DNA of 14,268 nt from an uncultured Oscillospiraceae bacterium (GCA_900546895.1 UREO01000040.1:1-14268); one strand, 5' to 3'. Numbered from the stretch's first letter, positions 5,677 through 13,948 are shown. The notes: generated by a model from the letters alone, not told the origin. Made by a program: numbers and translations.

Positions 5677-7729
5677 CATAGAGGTTCTGGCCCCCGCCGG
5701 GTCGCCGGAAAGCCTGACCGCCGCGGTGCGCGCGGGGGCGGACGCGGTGTATCTGGGCGGAAACGCGTTCAGCGCGAGGGCCGGCGCTAAAAACTTTGAC
5801 AACGGCGAATTAAAATTCGCCGTGGACTACTGCCACGCCCGCGGGGTAAAGGTCTACCTTGCGGTCAACACCCTGCTTTTGCAGGACGAGCTGCAAAAAG
5901 CGCTCGATTTTGTTTCCTACGCCTGCACTCTGCCGGTGGACGCGCTGATCGTACAGGACACGGGCCTGATCTGGCTTTTGCAAAAATGCGCGCCCGGTCT
6001 GCGGCTGCACGCCTCCACCCAGATGAGCATCCACACTCCGCTGGGCGCTTTGGCGCTTTCCGAAGCGGGAATCAAGCGCGTGGTGCTTTCCCGAGAGCTG
6101 TCGCTCCGGGAAATCGGGGAACTCCACCGGGCGGCTCCCGTGGAGTTGGAAGTCTTTGTCCACGGCGCGCTGTGCATGTCCGTCAGCGGGCAGTGCTACT
6201 TCAGCTCCGTTCTCGGCTCCCGCAGCGGAAACCGCGGCCTTTGCGCCCAGCCCTGCCGGCTGCCGTTTTCCGTTACCGGCGGAACGGGACACGATCTGAG
6301 CTTGAAGGATCTTTCCATGATCAGCCGTATGGACGAGCTGAGCCGCGCGGGCGTTTTCAGCGCGAAAATAGAGGGCCGCATGAAGCGGCCGGAATACGTC
6401 GCCGCGGCCGCGCGCGCGAGCCGGCTGGCGGCGGACGGCGAACCGGTTCCCCCGGAGCTGGTAAAAAACCTGGGCGCGGTCTTTTCCCGCTCGGGCTTTA
6501 CCACCGGATATCTGGACGGGAAGCTGGGCCGCGACATGTTCGGCGTGCGCTCCAAGGAGGACGTGACCGGCGCGACCGGCGCGGTTTTCGCCGAACTGCA
6601 CAGCCTTTACAGTCACGAATACCAGAGGATTCCGGTCTCTTTCCGCCTGACCATCCAAAAAGGACAGCCGGTGGTGCTTTTTGCCGCAGACCGCGACGGC
6701 CGGACGGCCCGCGTTTCCCTCGGCGAAATACCCCAGCCCGCGCTCAGCCGCGCGATTGACGAAGATCGCTGTGCCGAACAGCTCAAAAAGACGGGCGGAA
6801 CTCCGTTTTACGCCGACGAAATCGTCTGTGAGATCGGAAAGGGGCTCTCCGTCCCGGTTTCTTCCTTGAACAGACTGCGCCGGGAGGCGCTGGAAAAGCT
6901 GGAGCAGCTGCGCACGGGCCGAGCGGAGATTCCGTTCCAAATGTGCCGGATTCCCGAAGCGGGCACCCATACGGCAAAAAAGTTGCGGCTGCGCGCGCGG
7001 TTTGCAACCACCGATCTTCCGCCCGCGGCAAAGCAATGTGAACTCGTTTATCTTCCGTACGATACGGATTTGGATATTCTTCAAAAATTAAAAGCAGACG
7101 GCTATCCCGTTGCGTTGGAAATCCCGCGCGGCATGTTCGGGATGGAAAAAGCCGTCCGGGCGCGCCTTTCCGCCGCGAAAGAAGTCGGATTTTCCGACGT
7201 CTGGGCGGGGAACCTCGGCGCGGCGGCGCTCGGCCGCGAGCTGGGGCTGACCGTACACGGCGGCTTTTCGCTCAACATCACCAATACGGCGGCGCTTCTC
7301 TGGCACAGCGAATTCGGTCTTGCGGACACGGAGCTTTCCTTTGAGCTGACGCTCGCGCAGGCCGCCGCCGTCGGCGGGGAGCTGCCGAGGGGCCTTCTGC
7401 TCTACGGACGGCTGCCGCTGATGCTGACGCGCAACTGCCCCGCGGCGAACGCGGGCGGCTGCAAAAACTGTGAAACCGCGCCGTTTCTGACCGACCGGAA
7501 GGGAATCCGGTTCCCCGTCCAGTGTTACGGCGCCTGCAGCGAGGTCCTCAATTCCGTTCCTCTCTATATGGCCGACCGGCTCAGGGAAGTACGCAATCAG
7601 GATTTCGGGGTTCTGCGCTTTACCATCGAATCCGCGCGGGAGGCGGAGGAGATCATCGGCCGGTATCTGGCCGGTTCCCCGGACGGAGGGGAACACACCC
7701 GCGGACTTTACTACAGGGGAATAGAATAG
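5663..7729 (+). CDS. U32 family protein, RlhA/YdcP-like (putative 23S rRNA hydroxylation)
   Basis: This 688-aa protein belongs to the peptidase U32 family. The family is named for collagenase activity, but characterised E. coli members of this size (RlhA/YdcP) are needed for 23S rRNA C2501 hydroxylation. The N-terminal barrel starts with EVLAPAGSPESLTAAVRAGADAVYLGG. The family signature at 167-198 (HGALCMSVSGQC through NRGLCAQPC) has Cys171, Cys178, Cys194 and Cys198, and KIEGRMK is at 235-241. A second cysteine set (C592, C600, C603, C621) lies in the C-terminal part, suggesting metal or iron-sulfur binding. ATG at 5663 overlaps zapA by 14 nt and has only a weak ribosome binding site, so translational coupling is likely; an in-frame TTG at 5651 is the alternative. 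Protease versus RNA-modification role cannot be decided here. Confidence 0.87.
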   Translation: MTNSNIEVLAPAGSPESLTAAVRAGADAVYLGGNAFSARAGAKNFDNGELKFAVDYCHARGVKVYLAVNTLLLQDELQKALDFVSYACTLPVDALIVQDTGLIWLLQKCAPGLRLHASTQMSIHTPLGALALSEAGIKRVVLSRELSLREIGELHRAAPVELEVFVHGALCMSVSGQCYFSSVLGSRSGNRGLCAQPCRLPFSVTGGTGHDLSLKDLSMISRMDELSRAGVFSAKIEGRMKRPEYVAAAARASRLAADGEPVPPELVKNLGAVFSRSGFTTGYLDGKLGRDMFGVRSKEDVTGATGAVFAELHSLYSHEYQRIPVSFRLTIQKGQPVVLFAADRDGRTARVSLGEIPQPALSRAIDEDRCAEQLKKTGGTPFYADEIVCEIGKGLSVPVSSLNRLRREALEKLEQLRTGRAEIPFQMCRIPEAGTHTAKKLRLRARFATTDLPPAAKQCELVYLPYDTDLDILQKLKADGYPVALEIPRGMFGMEKAVRARLSAAKEVGFSDVWAGNLGAAALGRELGLTVHGGFSLNITNTAALLWHSEFGLADTELSFELTLAQAAAVGGELPRGLLLYGRLPLMLTRNCPAANAGGCKNCETAPFLTDRKGIRFPVQCYGACSEVLNSVPLYMADRLREVRNQDFGVLRFTIESAREAEEIIGRYLAGSPDGGEHTRGLYYRGIE

Positions 7730-7738
7730 GGGTAATTT

Positions 7739-8200
7739 ATGACTGACCATATTTTAAAAATGAAAAAACTGAAGCAAAACGCCGTCACGCCGACCCGCGC
7801 AAGCGAGGGCGCCGCCGGGTTCGACCTGTACGCCTGTCTGGACGCGCCGATCACCATTGAGCCGCGCGGGCTTTACAAGATTCCCACGGGAATCGCCCTC
7901 GCGCTGCCGGATAAAAACACGGTCGGGCTGATCTTTGCCCGCAGCGGGCTGGGCGTCAACCACGGCGTTTCCCTTCCCAACGCGGTCGGTGTAATCGACA
8001 GCGACTACCGCGGCGAGATCCTGGTCGGAATGACCAACTGCAGCGACAGGCCCTACACGCTCCAGCCGGGCGAACGCTGCGCGCAGCTTGTGGTGACGCC
8101 GGTGCTGCTGCCCGTTTTGGAAGAAACCGACGATCTTGGCGAAACCGCGCGGGGCGCGGGCGCTTTCGGCTCCACGGGAAAGAAAGGGCTGCAAAAATGA
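7739..8200 (+). CDS. dut: dUTP diphosphatase (dUTPase)
   Basis: This 153-aa trimeric-type dUTPase hydrolyses dUTP to dUMP and pyrophosphate, keeping uracil out of DNA and supplying dUMP for thymidylate synthesis. All five family motifs are present: AAGFDLYA (25-32), ARSGLG (67-72), GVIDSDYRGEI (84-94), GERCAQLVV (111-119) and RGAGAFGSTG (138-147). Motif V normally reads RGxGGFGSTG, so one Gly is Ala here; this is a mild change. The gene starts 9 nt after the U32 stop, with AGGGG upstream, and overlaps the next gene by ATGA (4 nt). Confidence 0.96.
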   Translation: MTDHILKMKKLKQNAVTPTRASEGAAGFDLYACLDAPITIEPRGLYKIPTGIALALPDKNTVGLIFARSGLGVNHGVSLPNAVGVIDSDYRGEILVGMTNCSDRPYTLQPGERCAQLVVTPVLLPVLEETDDLGETARGAGAFGSTGKKGLQK

Positions 8201-8463
8201 AAAAGGGCGTTTTGAAAACAATTTTATTGATTATTCTGCTTGTATTGGCGGTGGTTTTGGGGCAGATTATTGGTACAGCCTGCGCCGGAATCCATTATCT
8301 TTCCTGGCTGGGCGCCTCGGCGAACTTCGGACTGTCCACCACCGAGCTAGACCTTTCCATTATAAAAATCACCTTCGGCATCCGGCTTGGAATCAACGCG
8401 GCGCAGTCGATTTTGGCGCTGGTTGCGGTCATCGCCGTGATTCTCGTTAAAGTGAAGGAATAG
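8197..8463 (+). CDS. DUF4321 small membrane protein
   Basis: This 88-aa protein has two predicted transmembrane helices, residues ~8-29 (LKTILLIILLVLAVVLGQIIGT) and ~66-84 (INAAQSILALVAVIAVILV), joined by a loop of about 36 residues. The overall layout and its place next to maf fit the DUF4321 family of Clostridia, which has no known function. It overlaps dut by 4 nt, so translation is probably coupled. The neighbours (zapA, maf, then mre genes) suggest, but do not show, a role at the envelope or division site. Confidence 0.78.
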   Translation: MKKGVLKTILLIILLVLAVVLGQIIGTACAGIHYLSWLGASANFGLSTTELDLSIIKITFGIRLGINAAQSILALVAVIAVILVKVKE

Positions 8464-8473
8464 GAGGATTCCC

Positions 8474-9046
8474 ATGCTGCTGCTTGCATCTACTTCGCCG
8501 CGCCGCAGCGAGCTGCTGAAAATGGCCGGCTACGAATTCACCACCGCGCCCTCGGATGTCAGCGAGGGATATCTGCGCGGAACCCCTCCCATGCAGATTG
8601 TCGAGCTGCTCGCCGCCCGAAAAGCGGAAGCGGCGGCAAAGCTCAACCCGCAGGACACCGTCCTTGGGGCGGACACCGTCGTCGTTTTCAAGGGCCGCGT
8701 GCTGGGCAAGCCGAAGGACGCGGAGGAAGCCAAAGCAATGCTACGGCTCCTGTCCGGAAACGTCCATCAGGTATACACCGGCTACTGCATCATCAGCGGG
8801 AAAGAACTGATCCGCGGGCACGAGTGCACCTCGGTGGAATTTTACCCGCTGAGCGAAAACGAAATCAACGCTTACTGCGAAACAAAGGAGCCGATGGACA
8901 AGGCCGGAGCGTACGCCATACAAGGGCGCGGCGCGCTGTTTGTCAAGCGGATCGACGGGGACTTTTACAACGTAATGGGCCTGCCGATCGGCAAAATCAA
9001 CCGTATTCTGACCGGGCTTAAAAATTCATCGAAAGAAAATTCATAA
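8474..9046 (+). CDS. maf: Maf/YhdE-type nucleoside triphosphate pyrophosphatase
   Basis: This 190-aa Maf protein hydrolyses non-canonical or selected nucleoside triphosphates (dTTP/UTP in the YhdE class) to monophosphates. B. subtilis Maf was first linked to septum inhibition. Visible motifs are LASTSPRRSELL (4-15), GADTVV with the catalytic-type Asp67, KPKDAEEA (79-86) and DKAGAYAIQGRGALFVKRIDGDFYNV (132 onward), which fits the YhdE rather than the YceF class. AGGAGG overlaps the stop of the previous gene and sits at good distance from this ATG. It is the last gene of the zapA operon. Confidence 0.95.
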   Translation: MLLLASTSPRRSELLKMAGYEFTTAPSDVSEGYLRGTPPMQIVELLAARKAEAAAKLNPQDTVLGADTVVVFKGRVLGKPKDAEEAKAMLRLLSGNVHQVYTGYCIISGKELIRGHECTSVEFYPLSENEINAYCETKEPMDKAGAYAIQGRGALFVKRIDGDFYNVMGLPIGKINRILTGLKNSSKENS

Positions 9047-9067
9047 ATATTACGCGCTTTCTGAATT
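9023..9067 (+). terminator. Possible weak hairpin at the end of the zapA-maf operon
   Basis: AATTCA plus GAAAG (9023-9035, with a 2-nt bulge) can pair with CTTTC plus TGAATT (9057-9067) around a 21-nt loop. It overlaps the end of maf. It is AT-rich and no U-run follows, so it is at best a weak terminator; some read-through into mreB is possible. Confidence 0.3.
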
Positions 9068-9072
9068 AATAG

Positions 9073-9101
9073 TTGAGAAATGACTCTTTTGAGGTTATAA
9101 T
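9073..9101 (+). promoter_or_regulatory. SigA-type promoter of mreB
   Basis: TTGAGA (9073-9078) and a perfect TATAAT (9096-9101) are spaced by 17 bp. The predicted leader is about 60 nt. This gives the elongation operon its own start independent of zapA-maf. Confidence 0.85.
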
Positions 9102-9165
9102 AAATACTATCTGAACAATGTAACGATTTTATTTTTTTGCCAGGTTTGAAAGGGGAAAATAATTC

Positions 9166-10182
9166 ATGTTTTCAAAAGATATAGGAATAGATTTGGGCAC
9201 CGCCAATACTTTGGTTTTTATGAAGGGAAAAGGAATCGTCATGCGCGAGCCCTCGGTGGTCGCCGTTGACGTCCGTACCGACACCGTTCTGGCCGTGGGC
9301 GCGCAGGCCAAGGAAATGATCGGCCGTACCCCGGGCTCCATCGTCGCGGTCCGTCCGCTGAAGGACGGAGTCATCGCCGACTTTGACATCACCGCCACCA
9401 TGCTCAAGCACTTTATCCGCAAGGCCGTAAAATCCAACGCGTTTTCCCGCCCGCACATTATCGTCTGTATTCCTTCCGGCGTAACGGAAGTGGAACGCCG
9501 CGCGGTGGAGGACGCCGCCCGTCAGGCGGGCGCCAATAATGTCGAGCTGATTGAGGAACCCATGGCCGCGGCCATCGGCGCGGGTCTGCCCGTGAGCGAG
9601 CCGACCGGCAGCATGGTCGTCGACATCGGCGGCGGCACGGCGGAGGTCGCCGTGATCTCGCTGGGTGATATCGTCACCTCGGTTTCGGTCCGCGTTGCGG
9701 GCGATAAATTTGACGAATCCCTGATCTCCTACGTAAAAAAGAAATACAACCTGCTGATCGGTGAGCGCACCGCCGAGGAAATTAAAATCAAGATCGGCTC
9801 CGCTTTCCCGACCGAGGACAACGAGGACGCCACGGTGGAAATCAAGGGCCGCAATCTGGTGGACGGCCTGCCGAAGAACGTGACCATTTCCGCCGAAGAG
9901 GTGAGGGAAGCGCTGAGCGACCCGCTGGCGCTGATTATCGACGCGGTGAAATCGACCCTGGAAAAGACCCCGCCGGAGCTTTCCGCGGATATTATAGACC
10001 ACGGCATTATGCTGACGGGCGGCGGCGCCCTGCTGCGCGGGCTGGACAGGCTGGTCGAACAGGAAACCGGAATGCCCGTCCATATTGCCGAAAGCCCGCT
10101 GGATTGTGTTGTTGACGGGACGGGCAAGCTGCTTGAAATCACCATGCCCTCCTCGTATTACAAAAACAACAGAAGAAAATAA
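9166..10182 (+). CDS. mreB: Rod shape-determining actin homologue MreB
   Basis: This 338-aa bacterial actin assembles on the inner face of the membrane and guides the peptidoglycan elongation complex. Actin-fold ATP sites are visible: DLGTANT (9-15, phosphate 1), VDIGGGTAEVAVISLG (from ~152, phosphate 2, D153) and TGGGALLRGLD (284 onward, adenosine site). The length is typical. The N-terminus (MFSKDIGIDL) is the usual short hydrophobic start. AAAGGGG precedes the ATG. It leads the mreB-mreC-mreD-PBP2 cluster and is separated from mreC by a terminator-like hairpin. Confidence 0.97.
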   Translation: MFSKDIGIDLGTANTLVFMKGKGIVMREPSVVAVDVRTDTVLAVGAQAKEMIGRTPGSIVAVRPLKDGVIADFDITATMLKHFIRKAVKSNAFSRPHIIVCIPSGVTEVERRAVEDAARQAGANNVELIEEPMAAAIGAGLPVSEPTGSMVVDIGGGTAEVAVISLGDIVTSVSVRVAGDKFDESLISYVKKKYNLLIGERTAEEIKIKIGSAFPTEDNEDATVEIKGRNLVDGLPKNVTISAEEVREALSDPLALIIDAVKSTLEKTPPELSADIIDHGIMLTGGGALLRGLDRLVEQETGMPVHIAESPLDCVVDGTGKLLEITMPSSYYKNNRRK

Positions 10183-10193
10183 GGAATCACTTC

Positions 10194-10221
10194 AGCGGAG
10201 GGTGAAAGCTCTCCGCTTTTT
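10194..10221 (+). terminator. Intrinsic terminator or attenuator between mreB and mreC
   Basis: AGCGGAG (10194-10200) pairs with CTCCGCT (10211-10217) around a 10-nt loop, followed by a short T run (10217-10221). It lies in the 82-nt mreB-mreC gap, and no good promoter follows it, so mreC-mreD-PBP2 probably depend on read-through. This would give more MreB than MreC/D/PBP2. A competing hairpin AAAGC (10205-10209) / GCTTT (10215-10219) shares its 3' half. Confidence 0.65.
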
Positions 10222-10264
10222 GTACTTTCAGGTAATCGCGCCAAAAACTTGAAAAGGAGGTGCC

Positions 10265-11185
10265 GTGTTGAAAGATTTCTTTCATTCCAGAGGATTTAAG
10301 GTTCTTATCACCGTTGTGTTCATTATGTTCGGTCTGATGCTTTATACGGCGAGCACCGGCAGTTCCCTTACCGCGAACCTGCTCAGCCTGATTTCCACCC
10401 CGATGCAGAGAGTCAGCACCGTCGTCACCAACAACGCCTCCGTCGCGGCGCAGAACGCCACGCGCAGCAACGAAGAGCTGGCGGCGGAAAACGCGGCGCT
10501 GAAAAAGCAGATCGAGGAACTCAACAAAAAGCTGATCAACTACTACAGTTATCAGCAGGAAAACGCCCAGCTGCGCAAATTTTTGGAACTGAAAAACGAA
10601 AACAAGGATTTCAAACCGGTCTCCGCCGCGGTCATCGGCCGCGACCCGAACGACCTGTTTTATAATTTCCAGATCGACAAGGGGTCCCTTGCCGGTATTT
10701 CCGTGAACGACCCCGTCATTACCGAAGGCGGCGTGGTCGGCTGGATTTCCAGCGTAAACGCCAGCTACAGCCGGGTGACCACGATTCTTTCCGCGGACAC
10801 GAAAATCAGCGCCATCGACAAGGTTAACCGCGATTCCGGGGTTATCAGCAGCGACATCAAGTTTGCCGACAAAGGCGTTCTGAAGCTCGGCTACCTGACC
10901 GCGGACACGACGGTAAAGCCCGGCGACTTCATTGTGACGAGCGGTCTGGGCGGCGTATTCCCCCGCAACCTTGCCATCGGTACGGTCAACGAGGTGAAGA
11001 ACGACCCCTACGATGTTTCGCTTTACGCGGAGGTCAAGCCCTTTGTGGATGTGAAAACCGTACGCGACGTCATGGTGATTACCGCTTTTGAGGGACAGGG
11101 ACAGGCGCTTTCGCAGGGCGGCTCTTCCGCTTCCTCCGCCGCAGCCCCGTCGTCCTCTTCCGCCGTTTCTTCCGGGGGGAAATAA
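10265..11185 (+). CDS. mreC: Rod shape-determining protein MreC
   Basis: This 306-aa bitopic membrane protein links MreB to the external wall-synthesis enzymes and activates PBP2. A transmembrane helix lies at ~12-29 (KVLITVVFIMFGLMLYTA) and a coiled coil at ~68-107 (SNEELAAENAALKKQIEELNKKL), followed by the double beta-barrel region. The conserved SGLGGVFPRNLAIGTV lies near 225-240. The last ~25 residues are a Ser/Ala-rich tail outside the cell. The start is GTG at 10265 or TTG at 10268, one codon apart. GGAGG ends at 10260, 4 nt before the GTG and 7 nt before the TTG, so the TTG is equally credible. Confidence 0.95.
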   Translation: MLKDFFHSRGFKVLITVVFIMFGLMLYTASTGSSLTANLLSLISTPMQRVSTVVTNNASVAAQNATRSNEELAAENAALKKQIEELNKKLINYYSYQQENAQLRKFLELKNENKDFKPVSAAVIGRDPNDLFYNFQIDKGSLAGISVNDPVITEGGVVGWISSVNASYSRVTTILSADTKISAIDKVNRDSGVISSDIKFADKGVLKLGYLTADTTVKPGDFIVTSGLGGVFPRNLAIGTVNEVKNDPYDVSLYAEVKPFVDVKTVRDVMVITAFEGQGQALSQGGSSASSAAAPSSSSAVSSGGK

Positions 11186-11186
11186 G

Positions 11187-11699
11187 ATGGAAAAGCTCAA
11201 GGTTCTCCGTTATTTCGCCTATACCATTGAAATTCTGGTGTTTTATATGGTTCAGGAAACTCCCGGCCTTGTTCCCGACCTGTTCGGCGCACGGCCGGTG
11301 CTTTTGATTCCCATCGCGCTTTCTATCGCCATGTTTGAGAAAGAAACCGCCGCCATGGCCTTCGGCCTGCTGTGCGGGCTGCTGATCGATTTCGGTGCGG
11401 GCGGCGTACTGGGCTTTCACGGCCTTCTGCTCTCCGTTATCTGCTACAGCGTGGGGCTGATCGCCGCAAACCTGATCCAGACAAATTTTCTGACCGCCAT
11501 GATTACTGCGGTGATTTCCACCGCCGGTATCGTTTTGCTGCAGTGGGTTTTCTTTTACCTGCTGTTCAGCTACTCTCACGCAGCTTACGCGCTGACCGCG
11601 CATTATATTCCGCGCTTCCTCTACACAACCGCGTTTATGCCGGTCGCGTACTACTTCAACAGGGCGCTCGCCCTGCAGATACGGACGAAGGAAGAATGA
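11187..11699 (+). CDS. mreD: Rod shape-determining membrane protein MreD
   Basis: This 170-aa, strongly hydrophobic protein has about five predicted membrane helices, matching the usual MreD size and topology. MreD works with MreC in the elongasome. Recognisable stretches include FGLLCGLLIDFGAGGVLGFHGLL, the MreD-like G-rich segment. ATG at 11187 starts 1 nt after the mreC stop, with GGGGGGA (11174-11180) in the mreC end as ribosome binding site. The same frame is open further upstream, but that part is only mreC read in another frame. Confidence 0.92.
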   Translation: MEKLKVLRYFAYTIEILVFYMVQETPGLVPDLFGARPVLLIPIALSIAMFEKETAAMAFGLLCGLLIDFGAGGVLGFHGLLLSVICYSVGLIAANLIQTNFLTAMITAVISTAGIVLLQWVFFYLLFSYSHAAYALTAHYIPRFLYTTAFMPVAYYFNRALALQIRTKEE

Positions 11700-11714
11700 T
11701 AAGGAGGTTTCGTC

Positions 11715-13877
11715 TTGGACAAGCTGAAAGAACATTCCCGCTATTGGGCGATGGGGCTGATTATTTTCGCCATCATGGCCGTTTATACCCTGCGCCTTGT
11801 GGACTGGCAGATTCTTAACGGCTCCTCTTTTCTGGAAAAGGCAAGCAAAACCAGCACCTCCTCCGTCGTCATGGACGCTGCCCGCGGCGAAATCCTCGAC
11901 GCAAACGGCGTGGGCCTTGCCGTAAATAAAACCGGCTATGCCATTGTGTTCGACCGCGTCTATATGAAGTCCGACACGCAGAACAACACCATTCACCAGC
12001 TGATTCAGCTTTTGAACCAGCGGGGGGAAAAATGGACGGACATTTTGCCGATCAAACTGAACGCCAAAGGACAGTATGAGTTTATTCCCGGTATGGACAA
12101 AGAAATCGCAACGCTCAAATCGGCGGATTACGCAAATGTAAACTCCTATGCCACGGCGGACCTGTGTATGACCCACCTGATTGAAAAATACGAGGTCACC
12201 GGCTACTCCGCCGCACAGGCGCGCGATATTGTTTCCGTGCGCTACAATATGACAAAATCCGCTTTCGGAATTTCGGCGCCGTACACCTTTGCCGAAGATG
12301 TCAGCCGCGACACCATCGCCATCATCAGCGAAAATTCCTCCCTGCTGCCCGGCGCGACGGGGAAGGTCACCACCGTGCGCCAATACCCGAACGGCAGCCT
12401 TCTGCCGCATGTTCTGGGAACCATCGGTTCCATTTCCCGGGAGGAATACGACGAGCTGAAGGACAAGGGCTACGCGTTTAACGACCGGCTGGGAAAGAGC
12501 GGCATCGAACAGGCTTTTGAAAGCATGCTGCGCGGCAAGGCCGGGGAAAAAGTGGTGGAGACCACGAACACCGGCGCGCTGGCCTCGGAAACGGTAAAGA
12601 CCGCGCCGGTTTCCGGCGATACCGTTTACCTGACCGTGGACAGCAGAATCCAGAGCGTCCTCAACGTTTCTCTGGCCAACAACGTAAAGGCGACCCAAGC
12701 CAACGGGCGCAAGCTTTCCGCCCAGCGCTACAAGGGGATGTCGAGCGGCCACGGCGAGGACTGCGTCGCGGGCGCCGCGGTGGTGCTGCGGGTAAAGGAT
12801 TTCTCCGTGCTGGCGGCGTCCACCTATCCGACCTACGACCTGACGGAATATCTGAACGATACCAATTACTACACGTCCCTGATCAACAACAAGGATAAGC
12901 CGCTGATCGACCGCGCTTTCAACGGCGTGTTCACCCCCGGCTCCATCATCAAGCCCTATGTTGCGCTGGCCGCGCTGCAGGAAAAAGCGATTACGACCTC
13001 CACCCGGCTGGAAGGCAACAGCGTGTATAGACGCTTTCCGAGCCTTCCCCTGGGCAGTATCGGCAACTACGGGATGATTACCGCGAACTACGCGATCCAG
13101 AAGTCCAGCAACTCCTTTTTCTATGAAGTGGGATACCGACTGGGAATCACCAATATGAACCTGTACGCCAAACGCTTCGGGCTGGGCGTGAAAACCGGGA
13201 TTGAGCTGCACGAAAGCGCCGGAATCCTGGGCGGTCCTTCCGAACGTACCGCTGCGGGCGGCGGCGGATGGTACGACGCCGACACCGTCGAAGCCGCCGT
13301 GGGTCAGGCCGACAACAAGTTCACCCCTTTGCAGCTTGCCACCTACGTCGCGACCATTGCAAACAACGGCGTGCGGCTGAAGCCCCATCTGGTCGGCAAG
13401 GTGACCGACTATTCCCGCAAAAACGTGATTTCACAGACCTCCCCCGAAACAGTGGACAATATCGGGGTTTCCCAATCCTACATCGATTACGTCAAGGAGG
13501 CCATGCGCAGCGTGGCGACCGCCGGTACCGCGAGCTCCACCTTCAAAAACTACGGGATTGCCATCGCCGCCAAAACCGGTACCGCGGTACAGACCCCGCA
13601 CTCCGACAACGTTACCTTCGTGGCTTTCGCGCCGTACGACAACCCGGAGATCGCCGTGGCGGTGGTGCTGGAGCACGGCGCGACCAGCATGTATTCCAAC
13701 GCCGTGGCCAAGGATATTTTAGACGCGTACTTCTACGGGAAAACCGTCGACGCCAACGGCAACCTTGTGATGCCGTCCGCTTCCGGCGCCGCATCCTCCG
13801 GGGCCTCTTCGGGAACAGCTTCCGGTACGGCGCCGGGGAACCCGTTTTCGTCTTCCCCCGGCTCCTCCGCGGGCTGA
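11715..13877 (+). CDS. mrdA: Class B penicillin-binding protein PBP2 (elongasome transpeptidase)
   Basis: This 720-aa membrane-anchored D,D-transpeptidase cross-links new peptidoglycan during elongation, working with a RodA-type polymerase. A single N-terminal membrane helix (~11-27) is followed by the PBP dimerisation domain with the RGEILDANG signature, where DRNG is usual. Transpeptidase motifs are SIIK with nucleophile S410 and K413, SSN at 464-466, and KTG at 620-622. The C-terminus (~685-720) is a Ser/Ala/Gly/Pro-rich tail beyond the catalytic domain. The start is TTG at 11715: AAGGAGG (11701-11707) lies 7 nt upstream and no ATG fits. It follows mreD by 15 nt. No rodA gene is in the window. 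Confidence 0.93.
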   Translation: MDKLKEHSRYWAMGLIIFAIMAVYTLRLVDWQILNGSSFLEKASKTSTSSVVMDAARGEILDANGVGLAVNKTGYAIVFDRVYMKSDTQNNTIHQLIQLLNQRGEKWTDILPIKLNAKGQYEFIPGMDKEIATLKSADYANVNSYATADLCMTHLIEKYEVTGYSAAQARDIVSVRYNMTKSAFGISAPYTFAEDVSRDTIAIISENSSLLPGATGKVTTVRQYPNGSLLPHVLGTIGSISREEYDELKDKGYAFNDRLGKSGIEQAFESMLRGKAGEKVVETTNTGALASETVKTAPVSGDTVYLTVDSRIQSVLNVSLANNVKATQANGRKLSAQRYKGMSSGHGEDCVAGAAVVLRVKDFSVLAASTYPTYDLTEYLNDTNYYTSLINNKDKPLIDRAFNGVFTPGSIIKPYVALAALQEKAITTSTRLEGNSVYRRFPSLPLGSIGNYGMITANYAIQKSSNSFFYEVGYRLGITNMNLYAKRFGLGVKTGIELHESAGILGGPSERTAAGGGGWYDADTVEAAVGQADNKFTPLQLATYVATIANNGVRLKPHLVGKVTDYSRKNVISQTSPETVDNIGVSQSYIDYVKEAMRSVATAGTASSTFKNYGIAIAAKTGTAVQTPHSDNVTFVAFAPYDNPEIAVAVVLEHGATSMYSNAVAKDILDAYFYGKTVDANGNLVMPSASGAASSGASSGTASGTAPGNPFSSSPGSSAG

Positions 13878-13898
13878 GCGCCGCAGAGTTAAATTGTT

Positions 13899-13921
13899 AA
13901 CAAAATATTAAATGTTTTGTT
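13899..13921 (+). terminator. AT-rich hairpin after PBP2
   Basis: AACAAAA (13899-13905) pairs with TTTTGTT (13915-13921) around a 9-nt loop and is followed by TTGTATATTT. The stem has only one G-C pair on each side, so it is weak. It lies between PBP2 and the minD promoter and may help end the mre operon. Confidence 0.35.
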
Positions 13922-13948
13922 TTGTATATTTACGACAATAAAAACGCT

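Noticed and set aside
5810..7084. 424-codon open frame on the minus strand
   Set aside because: It is a shadow of the U32 gene, with no start signal or known motif.
8152..8181. dUTPase inactivation through the Gly-to-Ala change in motif V
   Set aside because: All five motifs are otherwise intact, the catalytic Asp of motif III is present, and the change is conservative.
9172..10083. 303-codon open frame on the minus strand
   Set aside because: It is a complement-strand shadow of mreB; the His/Asp/Gly-rich composition is typical of such artefacts.
11088..11186. 33-codon N-terminal extension of mreD
   Set aside because: It overlaps the mreC end out of frame, and the ATG at 11187 has its own ribosome binding site.
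11079..13388. 769-codon open frame on the minus strand
   Set aside because: It is antisense to mreD and PBP2, which have full family motifs; the translation is of the arbitrary low-complexity kind.
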